Positions 17,205 to 25,661 of a stretch of 64,000 nucleotides of DNA are shown in pieces; position 1 is the first letter of the stretch; the number at the start of each line of letters is the position of its first letter. Source of the stretch: Roseivirga sp. (GTDB taxonomy: Bacteria > Bacteroidota > Bacteroidia > Cytophagales > Cyclobacteriaceae); assembly GCA_029262895.1 (NCBI GenBank), contig JAJCYM010000045.1, positions 62,001-126,000 of the forward strand, given 5' to 3'. Below the pieces are notes generated by a model. The model saw only the letters and a program-made list of their open reading frames with translations, was not told where the DNA came from and searched no databases. The position numbers and the translations under genes are program-made.

Positions 17205-18461
17205 ATGGAAGAAAGAACTAAAGGTGCATGGATTATTCACCACACCAAAAAAATTCAGGAAGTAACCAGAGCCTCAGATTTTGAAGATGTAGAGCTGGCC
17301 GGGAAATGTGGACAACTTCTATCAAGCCTCGCAGCATCCAATGAAGAGAGTATTTTGGATAAGAAGAAAGTTGCTGCCATAGCTAAGGCATCAAACATTA
17401 AAAAGGTCGAACTTAATGCTATTGTCGACACCCTAAAGGATGCCCAACTGATAGATACTTCCAAAGGTGGCAACATAAACGTACTCGGAATTACAACCTC
17501 TAATGTATTGACCCATACGGCCAAAATATTCGAAGATTCGACTGACGATTCATTCCAAAAGGCTTCATTGGAACTGACTAATTATAGTTCGGATCAACCA
17601 ATTCAAAACGATTTACTTGAAGAATACATTTCGGATAGTTATAAACTAGACAAAAAGACCAACGCTTCTTTGTTCAAGCAAGCAGAGGAAATTGGTCTAA
17701 TAGACTACGAAGAAGTTGATTCAGAAAAAATCTACTTTAATGGCAATCTTTTCAAGAGAGATTCCATAGAAAAAACGGCAAAGGTATTGACCTCTTTGAG
17801 TTCGGAAGACTCCAGAAAAGTACAGGAACTAGACATTACCCTAACGCGTGAGGGTTGCATTACACAAGAAACCGCAATCGCACTGTTAGGTTCTAAACTC
17901 TTACTAAAGCTCCAAGCTATTGGAATGTATGACTTTAATGAGGTCTCAAACGAGGCGCACGCTAAAGTGTTTTTAACAAAACCTTCATCATTTTCAAAAT
18001 TCGGAAACCCATTTGAAGAGGATGCTCTAGACATGGCAAAAGCCTTCATTGCTTCGCTTATGTATGGAATGAAAATTAGCAATAACAGCAGAGGCAGAAT
18101 TCAGGGTTATGATATGCTCCGCAATACCCTACGAAAGCTGCTAAGAGGTGAGAGAGTTGGGCCCTGTACGGCCATAGGTCAGGACTATTATGTTTTGGAG
18201 CTGAACAGGGTAGTTAAGTTAGAGCATAGTGACTATAGTCGCTATTATATGAGATTGTTGAAATACGATATCGGGCAATTAGCTTTAGATGTTTTGGAAA
18301 CCGGTGATTTAGCAGAGAGGTCAACCTTGGACACCAATGTGTCAAGTTCAAGTGTTTCCCACTTTACTGGCCCTGAAAAAAATAGAACGAAAGTGAGAAT
18401 GAAGAAAGATACTTCAGCAAATTTAAACGTCAGTGAACTATTAAGAACCGTACGAACATAA
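17205..18461 (+). CDS. unknown protein with repeated winged-helix-like units
   Basis: A 418-residue protein, probably first in an operon. Two consecutive segments look like winged-helix domains: residues 50-105 (KKVAAIAKASNIKKVELNAI, then TLKDAQLID) and 140-190 (ASLFKQAEEIGLIDYEEV). The region 280-365 is distinct (MLRNTLRKLLRGERVG, then AIGQDYYVLELN). The C-terminus is Ser-rich and basic. It shares its stop with the start of the next gene (TAATG), so translation is coupled to the likely nuclease. A DNA or partner-sensing role is an inference from architecture; no family name was recognised. Confidence 0.65.
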   Translation: MEERTKGAWIIHHTKKIQEVTRASDFEDVELAGKCGQLLSSLAASNEESILDKKKVAAIAKASNIKKVELNAIVDTLKDAQLIDTSKGGNINVLGITTSNVLTHTAKIFEDSTDDSFQKASLELTNYSSDQPIQNDLLEEYISDSYKLDKKTNASLFKQAEEIGLIDYEEVDSEKIYFNGNLFKRDSIEKTAKVLTSLSSEDSRKVQELDITLTREGCITQETAIALLGSKLLLKLQAIGMYDFNEVSNEAHAKVFLTKPSSFSKFGNPFEEDALDMAKAFIASLMYGMKISNNSRGRIQGYDMLRNTLRKLLRGERVGPCTAIGQDYYVLELNRVVKLEHSDYSRYYMRLLKYDIGQLALDVLETGDLAERSTLDTNVSSSSVSHFTGPEKNRTKVRMKKDTSANLNVSELLRTVRT

Positions 18462-19471
18462 TGGAAAAACAAATAGACTTGTTCAAAGGAGAAGCAATGG
18501 AGGAAAAGCTTCGTTCATATTTTCTCAATAGCGGCTATTATGTAGCAAGAGGAGTTAAATATAAGTTTCAGGACAATGAAATCACAGATGTGGACTTATA
18601 CCTCTATGGACGTGTATCCAGTCTGTCGAGGGAACGGATTAATGTCGATATTAAAAACAAAAAATCTCCCAAGGCATTCGAGCGGATTTTGTGGGCAAAA
18701 GGTCTACAAGAGGTCTTGAAATTCGATAAATGCGTGGTGGCTACCAGTGAAAGAAAAGAAGTGATCAGACACTACGGATTAGCGCATAACACAATTATTT
18801 TAGATGGCAATTTTCTTCGGAAACTTCCTGATGTGAGTGAAGAGCGAATAACAGAAGAAAGCCTGCTAATTGATCTCGGCCAAATCAAGAGTTATAAGGA
18901 ATACAAAAATAAGTCATGGGCTATTATTCATGAAACTTCCAAATCTCGTGTTCTGAATGAACTTGATTTTAGTGGATTTAACTCCAGTTCTCTGACCTTA
19001 AGGTATTTCATCAAAAAGTGCTTTGACAAACAGAAGAAGGTCTTGTCCATGCGCATGACTTACCTTCACCTTTCTTATTGTCTGCTGATTCTGGATTTTA
19101 TATTAAAAGATGTAGCATTTAACGAACCAGATTTGAGAAGAGAGACCCTGAGTGATGGTTTTAAATATGGTAATCTGGGTATTGATGGGATCAATCGAAC
19201 CATTGAGATGGCTGTCCAAATTGCCCAGTCCAAAACTACCTTTCAGGAAATCAAAAAATCTCTTGAAACCACTGAAACGGATATCCTGTCTGAATACTTT
19301 TCCAAAATTGAAGTTTCAAAAAAAATGTTCAAATGGGCAGTATTCTTTGAAGCATTGGCATTCCAGAAAAATCTATTAAATCCAGTAGATTTAGACCCCG
19401 ACCTGAAGAGTGCTTTGGCAGTAATGCTTGATTACTCAGGAGTAAAAAGAAAGGATTTCTTCGCTTTATAA
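18461..19471 (+). CDS. putative PD-(D/E)XK-type nuclease
   Basis: A 336-residue protein. Residues 11-90 fit a restriction-endonuclease fold: an early Glu in a helix (GEAMEEKLRSYF), then ITDVDLYLYG with Asp43/Asp45, a strand NVDIKNKK giving an Asp63-x-Lys65 signature, and a helix with AFERILWAKGLQE. The usual Glu-x-Lys is replaced by Asp-x-Lys. The strand CVVATSER after it fits the core. The remaining 230 residues are helical and of unknown role. It is translationally coupled to the winged-helix gene before it. A DNA-cleaving role in defence is plausible but unproven. Confidence 0.6.
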   Translation: MEKQIDLFKGEAMEEKLRSYFLNSGYYVARGVKYKFQDNEITDVDLYLYGRVSSLSRERINVDIKNKKSPKAFERILWAKGLQEVLKFDKCVVATSERKEVIRHYGLAHNTIILDGNFLRKLPDVSEERITEESLLIDLGQIKSYKEYKNKSWAIIHETSKSRVLNELDFSGFNSSSLTLRYFIKKCFDKQKKVLSMRMTYLHLSYCLLILDFILKDVAFNEPDLRRETLSDGFKYGNLGIDGINRTIEMAVQIAQSKTTFQEIKKSLETTETDILSEYFSKIEVSKKMFKWAVFFEALAFQKNLLNPVDLDPDLKSALAVMLDYSGVKRKDFFAL

Positions 19472-19514
19472 AATTTGTTGCCACCAACACACACATCGTC
19501 CTTAAAATATTGGA

Positions 19515-20198
19515 ATGAGCGTACAAGAAGACCAAGAAAACCGTATCAAATACCTTCAGTTGATTTATGAAACGGCTAAAGAGGCTCATTCTGTGTCACC
19601 GGGTAGCATCACATTTGGTTTGTCCAAATATGGTAAGCTGCGAAACGGTAAAGTGGAGATGGATGAACAAGAATCAGGTGGTTATGTTTTAGGAGAACAA
19701 TTAGGATTGAGTAAACAGCAGATAGATGCCATCGTCAAGCACAGTATTGATCGAGATTATCTGAGTTCGAGTTTAGGAATGCGCACTTTTCGCCTTACCT
19801 CAGATGGCATTGACTACATCGAAGAATTGGAGGAAGACAGCAGCTTTGATTTTTCACCCAATATCATTCAGGTTGGTGATGTAACTGGAAACCTCCAAAT
19901 CCAGCAAGCTTCTGACCACTCCAAGCAAGAGCAACAAACCCATATTAATGAGACACAATTCAAGGAATTATTGGAACTAATCAAGCTCGATCTGATGAGT
20001 GATCAAATTTCACAAGATGACCGGGAAGATGTACTTGATGAATTGACCTATGCGGAAAAACAGTTTTCGAAGGGAAGAGATATCAACACTCCACTAAAAA
20101 ATATCGGAAGCGCAATTAAGAGCATTGGTAAAGGTGTATTTACCAACTTGATTGCTTCTCCAATATTTGAACTGATCAAGCCATTAATGGGACTGTGA
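19515..20198 (+). CDS. unknown winged-helix protein with amphipathic C-terminus
   Basis: A 227-residue protein, 43 nt after the putative nuclease. Residues 8-105 look like a winged helix (GLSKQQIDAIVKHSIDRDYL, then MRTFRLTSDGIDYIEEL). A linker with IIQVGDVTGNLQIQQ follows, then an acidic helix and a C-terminal Gly/Ile-rich segment (IGSAIKSIGKGVFTNLIAS) that could insert in or bind membrane. This end could be an effector, but that is inference. It probably belongs with the two preceding genes. Confidence 0.55.
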   Translation: MSVQEDQENRIKYLQLIYETAKEAHSVSPGSITFGLSKYGKLRNGKVEMDEQESGGYVLGEQLGLSKQQIDAIVKHSIDRDYLSSSLGMRTFRLTSDGIDYIEELEEDSSFDFSPNIIQVGDVTGNLQIQQASDHSKQEQQTHINETQFKELLELIKLDLMSDQISQDDREDVLDELTYAEKQFSKGRDINTPLKNIGSAIKSIGKGVFTNLIASPIFELIKPLMGL

Positions 20199-20255
20199 AG
20201 ACAACTGGGATCCATTTATATCATCTGATATCTAACAGTTTAGCTGAAGGAGACT

Positions 20256-21917
20256 ATGGCCTTTGAGCGAAGTATAAAAGTAGCTTTTGACAAGATTTCA
20301 GGTGAAATCCTTCAGGCCGATGAAGTCTTTGACGGAGCCAAAAATGCTTTTGCAACAAGAAAGCAGTTTCACAAAGATGAGGTAGAACTCTATTGTTGCG
20401 AGTGTGAACAAAAACTTAATGTATCGGGGAGTAAATATGACCGACTTCATTTTAAACATGGACAAAACTCCGAACCCTGTCTACTGAAAGACAACAAGCT
20501 ATCCCCTGAAGAAACGAAGCAATTAACCAGAATTTACCAATCCAAGGAAAGTGTTAGACACAAGCAACTAAAGAATGAGATCGGCCAAAAGCTCTCTCAA
20601 ATTGAAGGCGTACAATCCATTCAGATAGATGACAAGTTCATCATTGATGGGAAGGAAAGGAGAAAGCCTGATGTCTACTGCCAATACTTTGATAAAAAGT
20701 TGGTCTTTGAAATACAGCTTTCCGATCTTTCTCTCAGATATATCATCAATAGACACGATTTCTATAAACGCAATAAAATGTATCTCATTTGGGTACTCGA
20801 CAATTTCGATCCCAGAGGGCAGAGTCAGACAGAGCGTGATATAAAATACCTGACCGAACATCAGAATTTCTTTAGACTCGATGAAAAAACGGAAGAGTTT
20901 AAGCTGATATGTACCTATAAATATCCATTCCTAACGGATGAGAATAGGTTACTGTCCAAATGGCTAGAGAAATCCATTCGTTTAAATCAGGTCAAGTTTT
21001 CATCCAGTTTGTTTCAAATATTCTATTTCAATTACGGGCAGGGTTTAAAGCTTAGGGAGAGAGAGCAGGAAAAGAGGGAACGGGAACAAGAGGAAGCAGA
21101 AAGGCGACAGAGGGAAATTGAAAGAAGAGAAAGAGCAGAACAAAAAGTCAATTGGGTTTTAGATCAACTCCGAGAACGGTGGATAAAACAATCTGTGAAC
21201 TTTGACCACATTCAGGAGGAATTACGGGGGATGAGCAGTTATCAAATATCAGTTCTGAAAGACTCTCCTGCATTTAAACCCAAAAATGGTCAACCAAGAA
21301 TTCACCATTGGTTTTCTAATGCCCAACGAGATCATTTTCAGTTTCTGGGATTTATGTTGGAGTGCCAATATCTGAACTTTGATGTAAACGAACTTTCCAA
21401 AACCAACACGAGTCTTTTAAGTACTCTCTTTGACAACGAATCTGTGAAATACAAAATGTGGTTGACTCGGAAGATTCTAAAGAGAGGGTATGTTTTCAAA
21501 AAGGAGGATGAAGCTCTCATCACCCAGCTTAATTATGACAACAAAACTTTCCGGTACACGCTGATTCTGTGCTATTCAGCGAATCAACTAAGTAATAAAT
21601 CACTCGTAGAAAAGCTATTTGAACATGGAACTCTTGTATGCATTATCGAAAGCGCTCGTAGAAAGAAGATCGTGGGGTTCAAATGGAAGCCAGACCAATG
21701 GATAGCTTTTGCGAATAACGCTATTCACGCTTATAAGGAATATTGGGATTACATTGAAATTGCTTTTCGGCATTTTGGGATATGGGATTTGCTCATATCA
21801 CTAGATAAGAAAGGCAGTTTCCGCAAAAAGCTAGATCAGTATTACAGCACTCTACCAAAGCAAAACTTTGACTGTGATAGGCTTTTTAGAGAGCTTTATC
21901 CAGAGTTGGAGTATTGA
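20256..21917 (+). CDS. CoiA/DUF6035-like protein with nuclease-type motif
   Basis: A 553-residue protein. The N-terminus has a probable zinc site, CCECEQKL (about 48-55) with HFKHGQ and a later Cys (about 68-78), as in CoiA-type competence proteins. It is followed by RRKPDVYCQYFDKKLVFEIQLS (split as KPDVYCQYF and KKLVFEIQLS), giving a PD...ExQ signature of CoiA-like nucleases at residues 135-157. Residues 270-300 are a charged helix with REREQEKREREQ. The C-terminal half has no recognised domain. Similar proteins in Bacteroidota are labelled DUF6035. It ends the defence island just before a recombinase remnant. Confidence 0.6.
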   Translation: MAFERSIKVAFDKISGEILQADEVFDGAKNAFATRKQFHKDEVELYCCECEQKLNVSGSKYDRLHFKHGQNSEPCLLKDNKLSPEETKQLTRIYQSKESVRHKQLKNEIGQKLSQIEGVQSIQIDDKFIIDGKERRKPDVYCQYFDKKLVFEIQLSDLSLRYIINRHDFYKRNKMYLIWVLDNFDPRGQSQTERDIKYLTEHQNFFRLDEKTEEFKLICTYKYPFLTDENRLLSKWLEKSIRLNQVKFSSSLFQIFYFNYGQGLKLREREQEKREREQEEAERRQREIERRERAEQKVNWVLDQLRERWIKQSVNFDHIQEELRGMSSYQISVLKDSPAFKPKNGQPRIHHWFSNAQRDHFQFLGFMLECQYLNFDVNELSKTNTSLLSTLFDNESVKYKMWLTRKILKRGYVFKKEDEALITQLNYDNKTFRYTLILCYSANQLSNKSLVEKLFEHGTLVCIIESARRKKIVGFKWKPDQWIAFANNAIHAYKEYWDYIEIAFRHFGIWDLLISLDKKGSFRKKLDQYYSTLPKQNFDCDRLFRELYPELEY

Positions 21918-21935
21918 AATTTTGCAATGAACAAA

Positions 21936-22095
21936 TCATCCCATGATCAACTTGTCATACTCGTCCATCACGGAATTATCAAAAGAGCTTAGATAAACCT
22001 GAGTAACGGCTTTTATGCCCAAGGCTTTCCTGAATTACAGCACTTGGAACACCTTTTCTTTTTCCCATAGAGGCATAGGTATACCATTGGAAATA
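21936..22095 (-). pseudogene. decayed C-terminus of a tyrosine recombinase
   Basis: Two minus-strand frames separated by a single frameshift give the typical end of a Bacteroidota integrase: QWYTYASMGKRKGVP and AVIQESLGHK, then after the shift AVTQVYLSSFDNSVM and a stop at 21936. LGHK is the second catalytic His region and QVYL the Tyr nucleophile region; the HxxR box has decayed to QWYTY. A stop codon lies just upstream. This explains most of the 235-nt gap after the CoiA-like gene and marks an old insertion boundary. Confidence 0.65.
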
Positions 22096-22152
22096 CTACC
22101 CACTTGTTATTTTATCTGAATGATTCCCATTTCAATAAGGAGCAACGAAACT

Positions 22153-22869
22153 CTAAGCTGGTTCAACCCCTCCAATTCCCGTACCCCGACAATAAGGACA
22201 AGGTCGAAACAAGAGTTTATTTTCATCTAAATCAATTTCGAATTCAGCCTCCTCAAATTTCTCTAGGACACTATAAGTCTTTGAAAGAATCCTCTTGGGG
22301 GTGAAAAACATGGTCAAGAGTCTCAGGAAAATCAACCAAGAGAAAAGGAAATTAATTTGGCCATTCCCTCGACAATATCCACACGCTAGAATTACCAACA
22401 ACTTTTCTTTCTCGAACATTTTGATCGCCTGTCTGAAAAGTTTTTTCCGGTAAAGCATATGCTCAAGAACCAGCATTCTTCTTTTGCGTTGCCTTGATTT
22501 GTGCCATTTTTCCTTTATAGTCAGGGTGAATTGCCAGCTCGTTTTGAGGGTTGTCTTTAACAGAAAATAGCTGAGTGCGAACGCCCCTGAAACCACCACT
22601 GAGCAAATCTTTAGACTTCCTGTAATTACTGAAGTGGCAATGCTTTCAAGAGTATATTCCGTGTCCAGTGAGTGATTTTGATTTATCTGAGAGGACTTCG
22701 TGATATCTTGTCGATATTCAAATGATTCCCGTTGATAGGAATAGTCCGACTCAAAAGACAAGTCATGAGAATCCAAACTCGTATCAAATGTTGGACTATC
22801 ATTTACTGAGGTTTCAGAATTGAAATCAGGAATTGAATGATCTGATATTGTTGTTCTCTCTAACTCCAT
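22153..22869 (-). CDS. membrane protein with CxxCxGxG zinc motifs
   Basis: A 238-residue protein. The first 75 residues are Ser/Asp/Glu-rich and probably disordered. A hydrophobic segment near residues 83-105 (VITGSLKICSVVVSGAFALS) and another near 178-190 (NFLFSWLIFLRLLTMFF) suggest two membrane helices. Two Cys-x-x-Cys-x-Gly motifs, CGYCRGNG (about 164) and CPYCRGTG (about 227), resemble halves of a DnaJ zinc finger. It is the last gene of a minus-strand operon, 11 nt after the coupling protein. A related motif pair lies at 5749-5880. Confidence 0.6.
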   Translation of the reverse strand: MELERTTISDHSIPDFNSETSVNDSPTFDTSLDSHDLSFESDYSYQRESFEYRQDITKSSQINQNHSLDTEYTLESIATSVITGSLKICSVVVSGAFALSYFLLKTTLKTSWQFTLTIKEKWHKSRQRKRRMLVLEHMLYRKKLFRQAIKMFEKEKLLVILACGYCRGNGQINFLFSWLIFLRLLTMFFTPKRILSKTYSVLEKFEEAEFEIDLDENKLLFRPCPYCRGTGIGGVEPA

Positions 22870-22880
22870 TTGTTTGTGAT

Positions 22881-24500
22881 TTAATTGTCTGTCTGGTCGA
22901 AATATTCAACCTCCTGCCTTTGTAAAGGTACATTTAAAAGTTGCATGGGTATTCTAGATCGTTTCAAGAGCGTGTGATCTTTATAAAAAGGCTTAGGTTT
23001 GAATTTCATAGCCTTTGTTCCGGCTTTTAGAAAAATCGCATAAGGGTAACTGCGAATTTCTGGAACAGATAGCACGCTGCGGATTTCCTCGTGACGATCT
23101 CCTTTAAAATCTCTATATACCTGACGCATCCGACCAAGTACTCTTTCCAAATAGTTAAGGGTTTCAGGATCTTCTTGCCCCGGTAAAAATAGTCGTCCAT
23201 TGGTACAGCCGTTGATAATAGCGTGAGCAATGTCTTTGCCATGTACACTGATGAGAGCCGTCATTGATTGGGAATAGAGACAGTGCCCAAAGTTCTTCTT
23301 GCGGTTCTGGGACAGCGTTTCCAAAATATTATTCATTTTTCCCAAAGAAGGCAGTTCATCGAGATGTATCGCTACCATTGGAGCGGATTCATGCCCCGAA
23401 TTCATTAAGAAATCCCATAGGTTCAGAAAGAACAGGTTCAAGAAAGGGCTGTAATACTTCACCTCTGACTCAGGGCAAGTAATGTAAATAATGAGCTTTT
23501 GGTTTGGGTCTCTGAGGTCTTCAAAGCCGATGGTATCTTCAGAACAAAGGAGCGCAATTTCAGGGTCTGAAAATACTTCCAACGAAGCCTTTATAGTCGA
23601 GATGATTGAGGGAAGAGTTTTCTCGTTGGATACTGCACTCATGTATTCGTCATAAATAGTCTCATCAGCTGTTTCTAACAGTGTGGCTGGATGTTTCCCT
23701 CTTGCGATTTGATTGATGATCTTGAGAACATTTGGAATGTTGTGAAAACGGCTTTCGGTTTGCTGGCAAACCAAAGCAATCACACAGCCGAGCATCATCT
23801 GGGCTGACATCTGCCAGAAGGGATCATCCTTGCCCTCGCCCATAGAAGAACGAATCAATTGATTGGCAATCTTCTTGGCTTTTGCATAACTGGTCTTTAC
23901 ATCCTTGAGAGGATTCGTTCTCCAAGACAAGTTTTTATCTTTGAAATTCAGTTCACGAACCCAGTAGTTTCTGCTTTGTAGATACCCAATGGTTTTTTCT
24001 TTAACGCTCCCAGTGTTAATGACCACCATGCTATTATCAGAAGTTATAATCGATGGAATGAGCACATTTACTCCTTTTCCTGAGCCAGTAGCTCCCTGAA
24101 TCCAGAGGTTCCTAAGAGAATCCGTTTCTGTCAATTTATAACGGCTATCTAAATTGAATCCCTTGTTTCTCTTGCTGAACATCATGCCCATTTCCCAGAA
24201 ATTCAGGAAGGGATTACTGTAAAAACGATCCCTGTTTCTTCCACCGCTGACAAGGCGGACTAAGAAACGCATCGGTTCAAGCACGAGCCATTGAAATAGA
24301 AAACTGATGATTTTTATGAATGCTTCTACAATCAGCTTAATAAAGGAACCAACACCTTTAGCCAGACGAACATTAATACCCAATCCTCCGAGGATTTTTT
24401 CTAACACTAAGCTCACCAACCAAAAGGCGAACAGCCATATCGATACCGTTAAAACTAACGCAACCAAAACACACCTCCCCAGAATAAGATAAGTACGCAT
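22881..24500 (-). CDS. TraG/VirD4-type type IV coupling protein
   Basis: A 539-residue protein with an N-terminal membrane region (residues 5-35 and 50-75), then a RecA-like ATPase: Walker A IQGATGSGKG (about 133-142) and Walker B MVAIHLDELPSLG (about 340-352), followed by the SQSMTAL sensor-like segment. These are the hallmarks of T4CPs, which recruit relaxosomes or protein substrates to a type IV secretion channel at the inner membrane. Its start overlaps the previous small membrane gene by 46 nt. No relaxase or VirB gene is seen in the window, so its channel must be elsewhere or supplied in trans. Confidence 0.85.
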   Translation of the reverse strand: MRTYLILGRCVLVALVLTVSIWLFAFWLVSLVLEKILGGLGINVRLAKGVGSFIKLIVEAFIKIISFLFQWLVLEPMRFLVRLVSGGRNRDRFYSNPFLNFWEMGMMFSKRNKGFNLDSRYKLTETDSLRNLWIQGATGSGKGVNVLIPSIITSDNSMVVINTGSVKEKTIGYLQSRNYWVRELNFKDKNLSWRTNPLKDVKTSYAKAKKIANQLIRSSMGEGKDDPFWQMSAQMMLGCVIALVCQQTESRFHNIPNVLKIINQIARGKHPATLLETADETIYDEYMSAVSNEKTLPSIISTIKASLEVFSDPEIALLCSEDTIGFEDLRDPNQKLIIYITCPESEVKYYSPFLNLFFLNLWDFLMNSGHESAPMVAIHLDELPSLGKMNNILETLSQNRKKNFGHCLYSQSMTALISVHGKDIAHAIINGCTNGRLFLPGQEDPETLNYLERVLGRMRQVYRDFKGDRHEEIRSVLSVPEIRSYPYAIFLKAGTKAMKFKPKPFYKDHTLLKRSRIPMQLLNVPLQRQEVEYFDQTDN

Positions 24501-24748
24501 TGCAGGTGATCAGCTTCATTGGAATCACGTTCAATCAATCCTAACAAAAAAGTAAAGATTCGTATGAGCCAGCGGAGGACAGCTCGGACAATCTCAATTT
24601 CCGAATCAATCAGGGGCTTGGTTAAGGTCACCGTTGTTCGTGTTCTGGGTAAGTCCATACCAAGAAACCCGAAAAGTTTGACGAAGATGGAGCCAACCAG
24701 ATACAACGCTACTGGCAGGAAAAGAATAAGGAAAATAATGACAATCAT
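24455..24748 (-). CDS. small membrane protein in the transfer operon
   Basis: The open frame starts at a GTG at 24892, but that part overlaps the ThiF gene; the ATG at 24748 gives a 97-residue protein starting MIVIIFLILFLPVALYLVGS, which looks more natural and lies 4 nt after the ThiF stop. A first membrane helix spans residues 1-22, a second hydrophobic segment residues 48-63, and the C-terminus is also hydrophobic. No family was recognised. Position between ThiF and the coupling protein suggests a membrane adaptor. Confidence 0.55.
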   Translation of the reverse strand: MIVIIFLILFLPVALYLVGSIFVKLFGFLGMDLPRTRTTVTLTKPLIDSEIEIVRAVLRWLIRIFTFLLGLIERDSNEADHLQCVLILFWGGVFWLR

Positions 24749-24752
24749 AAGT

Positions 24753-25661
24753 TCAGGTCTTTTGATTTTTGAAAATTTTCCGCGGATTTTTTTCAGTCTC
24801 GATCTTGGCGCACACCGGACATTTCTCGTACATGGGTGTCTCGTGTATTGCCGTTCTACGCCAGAGTGTCTGGAAGGGCATTGATGACCCACTTTCTAAG
24901 TGTCCAAAGTTACGTTCAAACAAAGAATCTTTGTGACTGGAATATGCCGGATGGAGTTTGGTTTGAAGGAGATTGTATTCATACCAATCACTACCGAGCC
25001 AGTTACTAAATTCATACCCTTTACTATTATTATGGAGCAAAGCTATCACGAGCATCACCACAACGCCATCTCCAATCATAGCGTGCGCACTGGTGTTCCC
25101 ATCACTCGGTACTTGGATTTCGTCTTTGGCTGCCTCTTGGGTTTTCAGTCTGGATTGTACGGCACAGCAATAACAACTCGTTTGCCCAGGGATATAAAAC
25201 ACGACCTCAAAAGCGCGTGATTTTTCATAATACCCCGACCAAACCCCCGGCACTTCCCATCGTTGACATTGTTCTGCTCCAAAAATTTGTGCTTTAAAAG
25301 AGTCGGTCATATTTAATATAACAGAAGCGTTGCTATATATTTTGAGCTGTTCCTGTTTGCTCAATACATCGGTCATCTTGGGAATGCCGTGATACTTGAT
25401 ATTGGGATTGATTCTACGCAGATTCTCACCGAGAGCATCGACTTTCTTCATGCCGACTTGGTCATGATAATAATGTTGCCTCACTCTGTTTTCTTCTCCT
25501 ACAGTATCATTATCAATAACCCATATTTCACCCACTCCAAAGCGGGCTAATGCTTCACAAGCTGCTGCCGATGTGCCAGCTCCATTTACCACGATCCGAG
25601 TATTTTTGATAATCTCATGATCTACTGAAATCTTAATCCTTTTGGTATCTAGTCCATTCAT
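24753..25661 (-). CDS. ThiF/E1-like adenylyltransferase
   Basis: The start is set at 25661 (MNGLDTK) because its ATG overlaps the previous stop by 4 nt; 302 residues. The Rossmann nucleotide site is VVNGAGTSAAACEALARFG (split at residues 24-42), followed by acidic WVIDNDTV (47-54), the Arg-containing ENRVRQ (57-62) and GMKKVDAL (70-77), all typical of E1/ThiF/MoeB enzymes that adenylate the C-terminus of ubiquitin-like proteins. Cysteines CYCC (163-166) and CPVC (281-284) likely bind zinc, as in MoeB/ThiF. The gene lies between a JAB-like gene and the transfer ATPase. No ubiquitin-like substrate was found nearby. Confidence 0.8.
   Translation of the reverse strand: MNGLDTKRIKISVDHEIIKNTRIVVNGAGTSAAACEALARFGVGEIWVIDNDTVGEENRVRQHYYHDQVGMKKVDALGENLRRINPNIKYHGIPKMTDVLSKQEQLKIYSNASVILNMTDSFKAQIFGAEQCQRWEVPGVWSGYYEKSRAFEVVFYIPGQTSCYCCAVQSRLKTQEAAKDEIQVPSDGNTSAHAMIGDGVVVMLVIALLHNNSKGYEFSNWLGSDWYEYNLLQTKLHPAYSSHKDSLFERNFGHLESGSSMPFQTLWRRTAIHETPMYEKCPVCAKIETEKNPRKIFKNQKT

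Noticed and set aside
22104-22304. 66-codon plus-strand frame
   Set aside because: Mostly antisense to the end of the zinc-motif membrane gene and to the recombinase remnant.
24749-24892. N-terminal extension of the small membrane protein from a GTG at 24892
   Set aside because: It is antisense-free but fully overlaps the end of the ThiF gene in another frame and has no membrane or conserved feature; the ATG at 24748 fits better.
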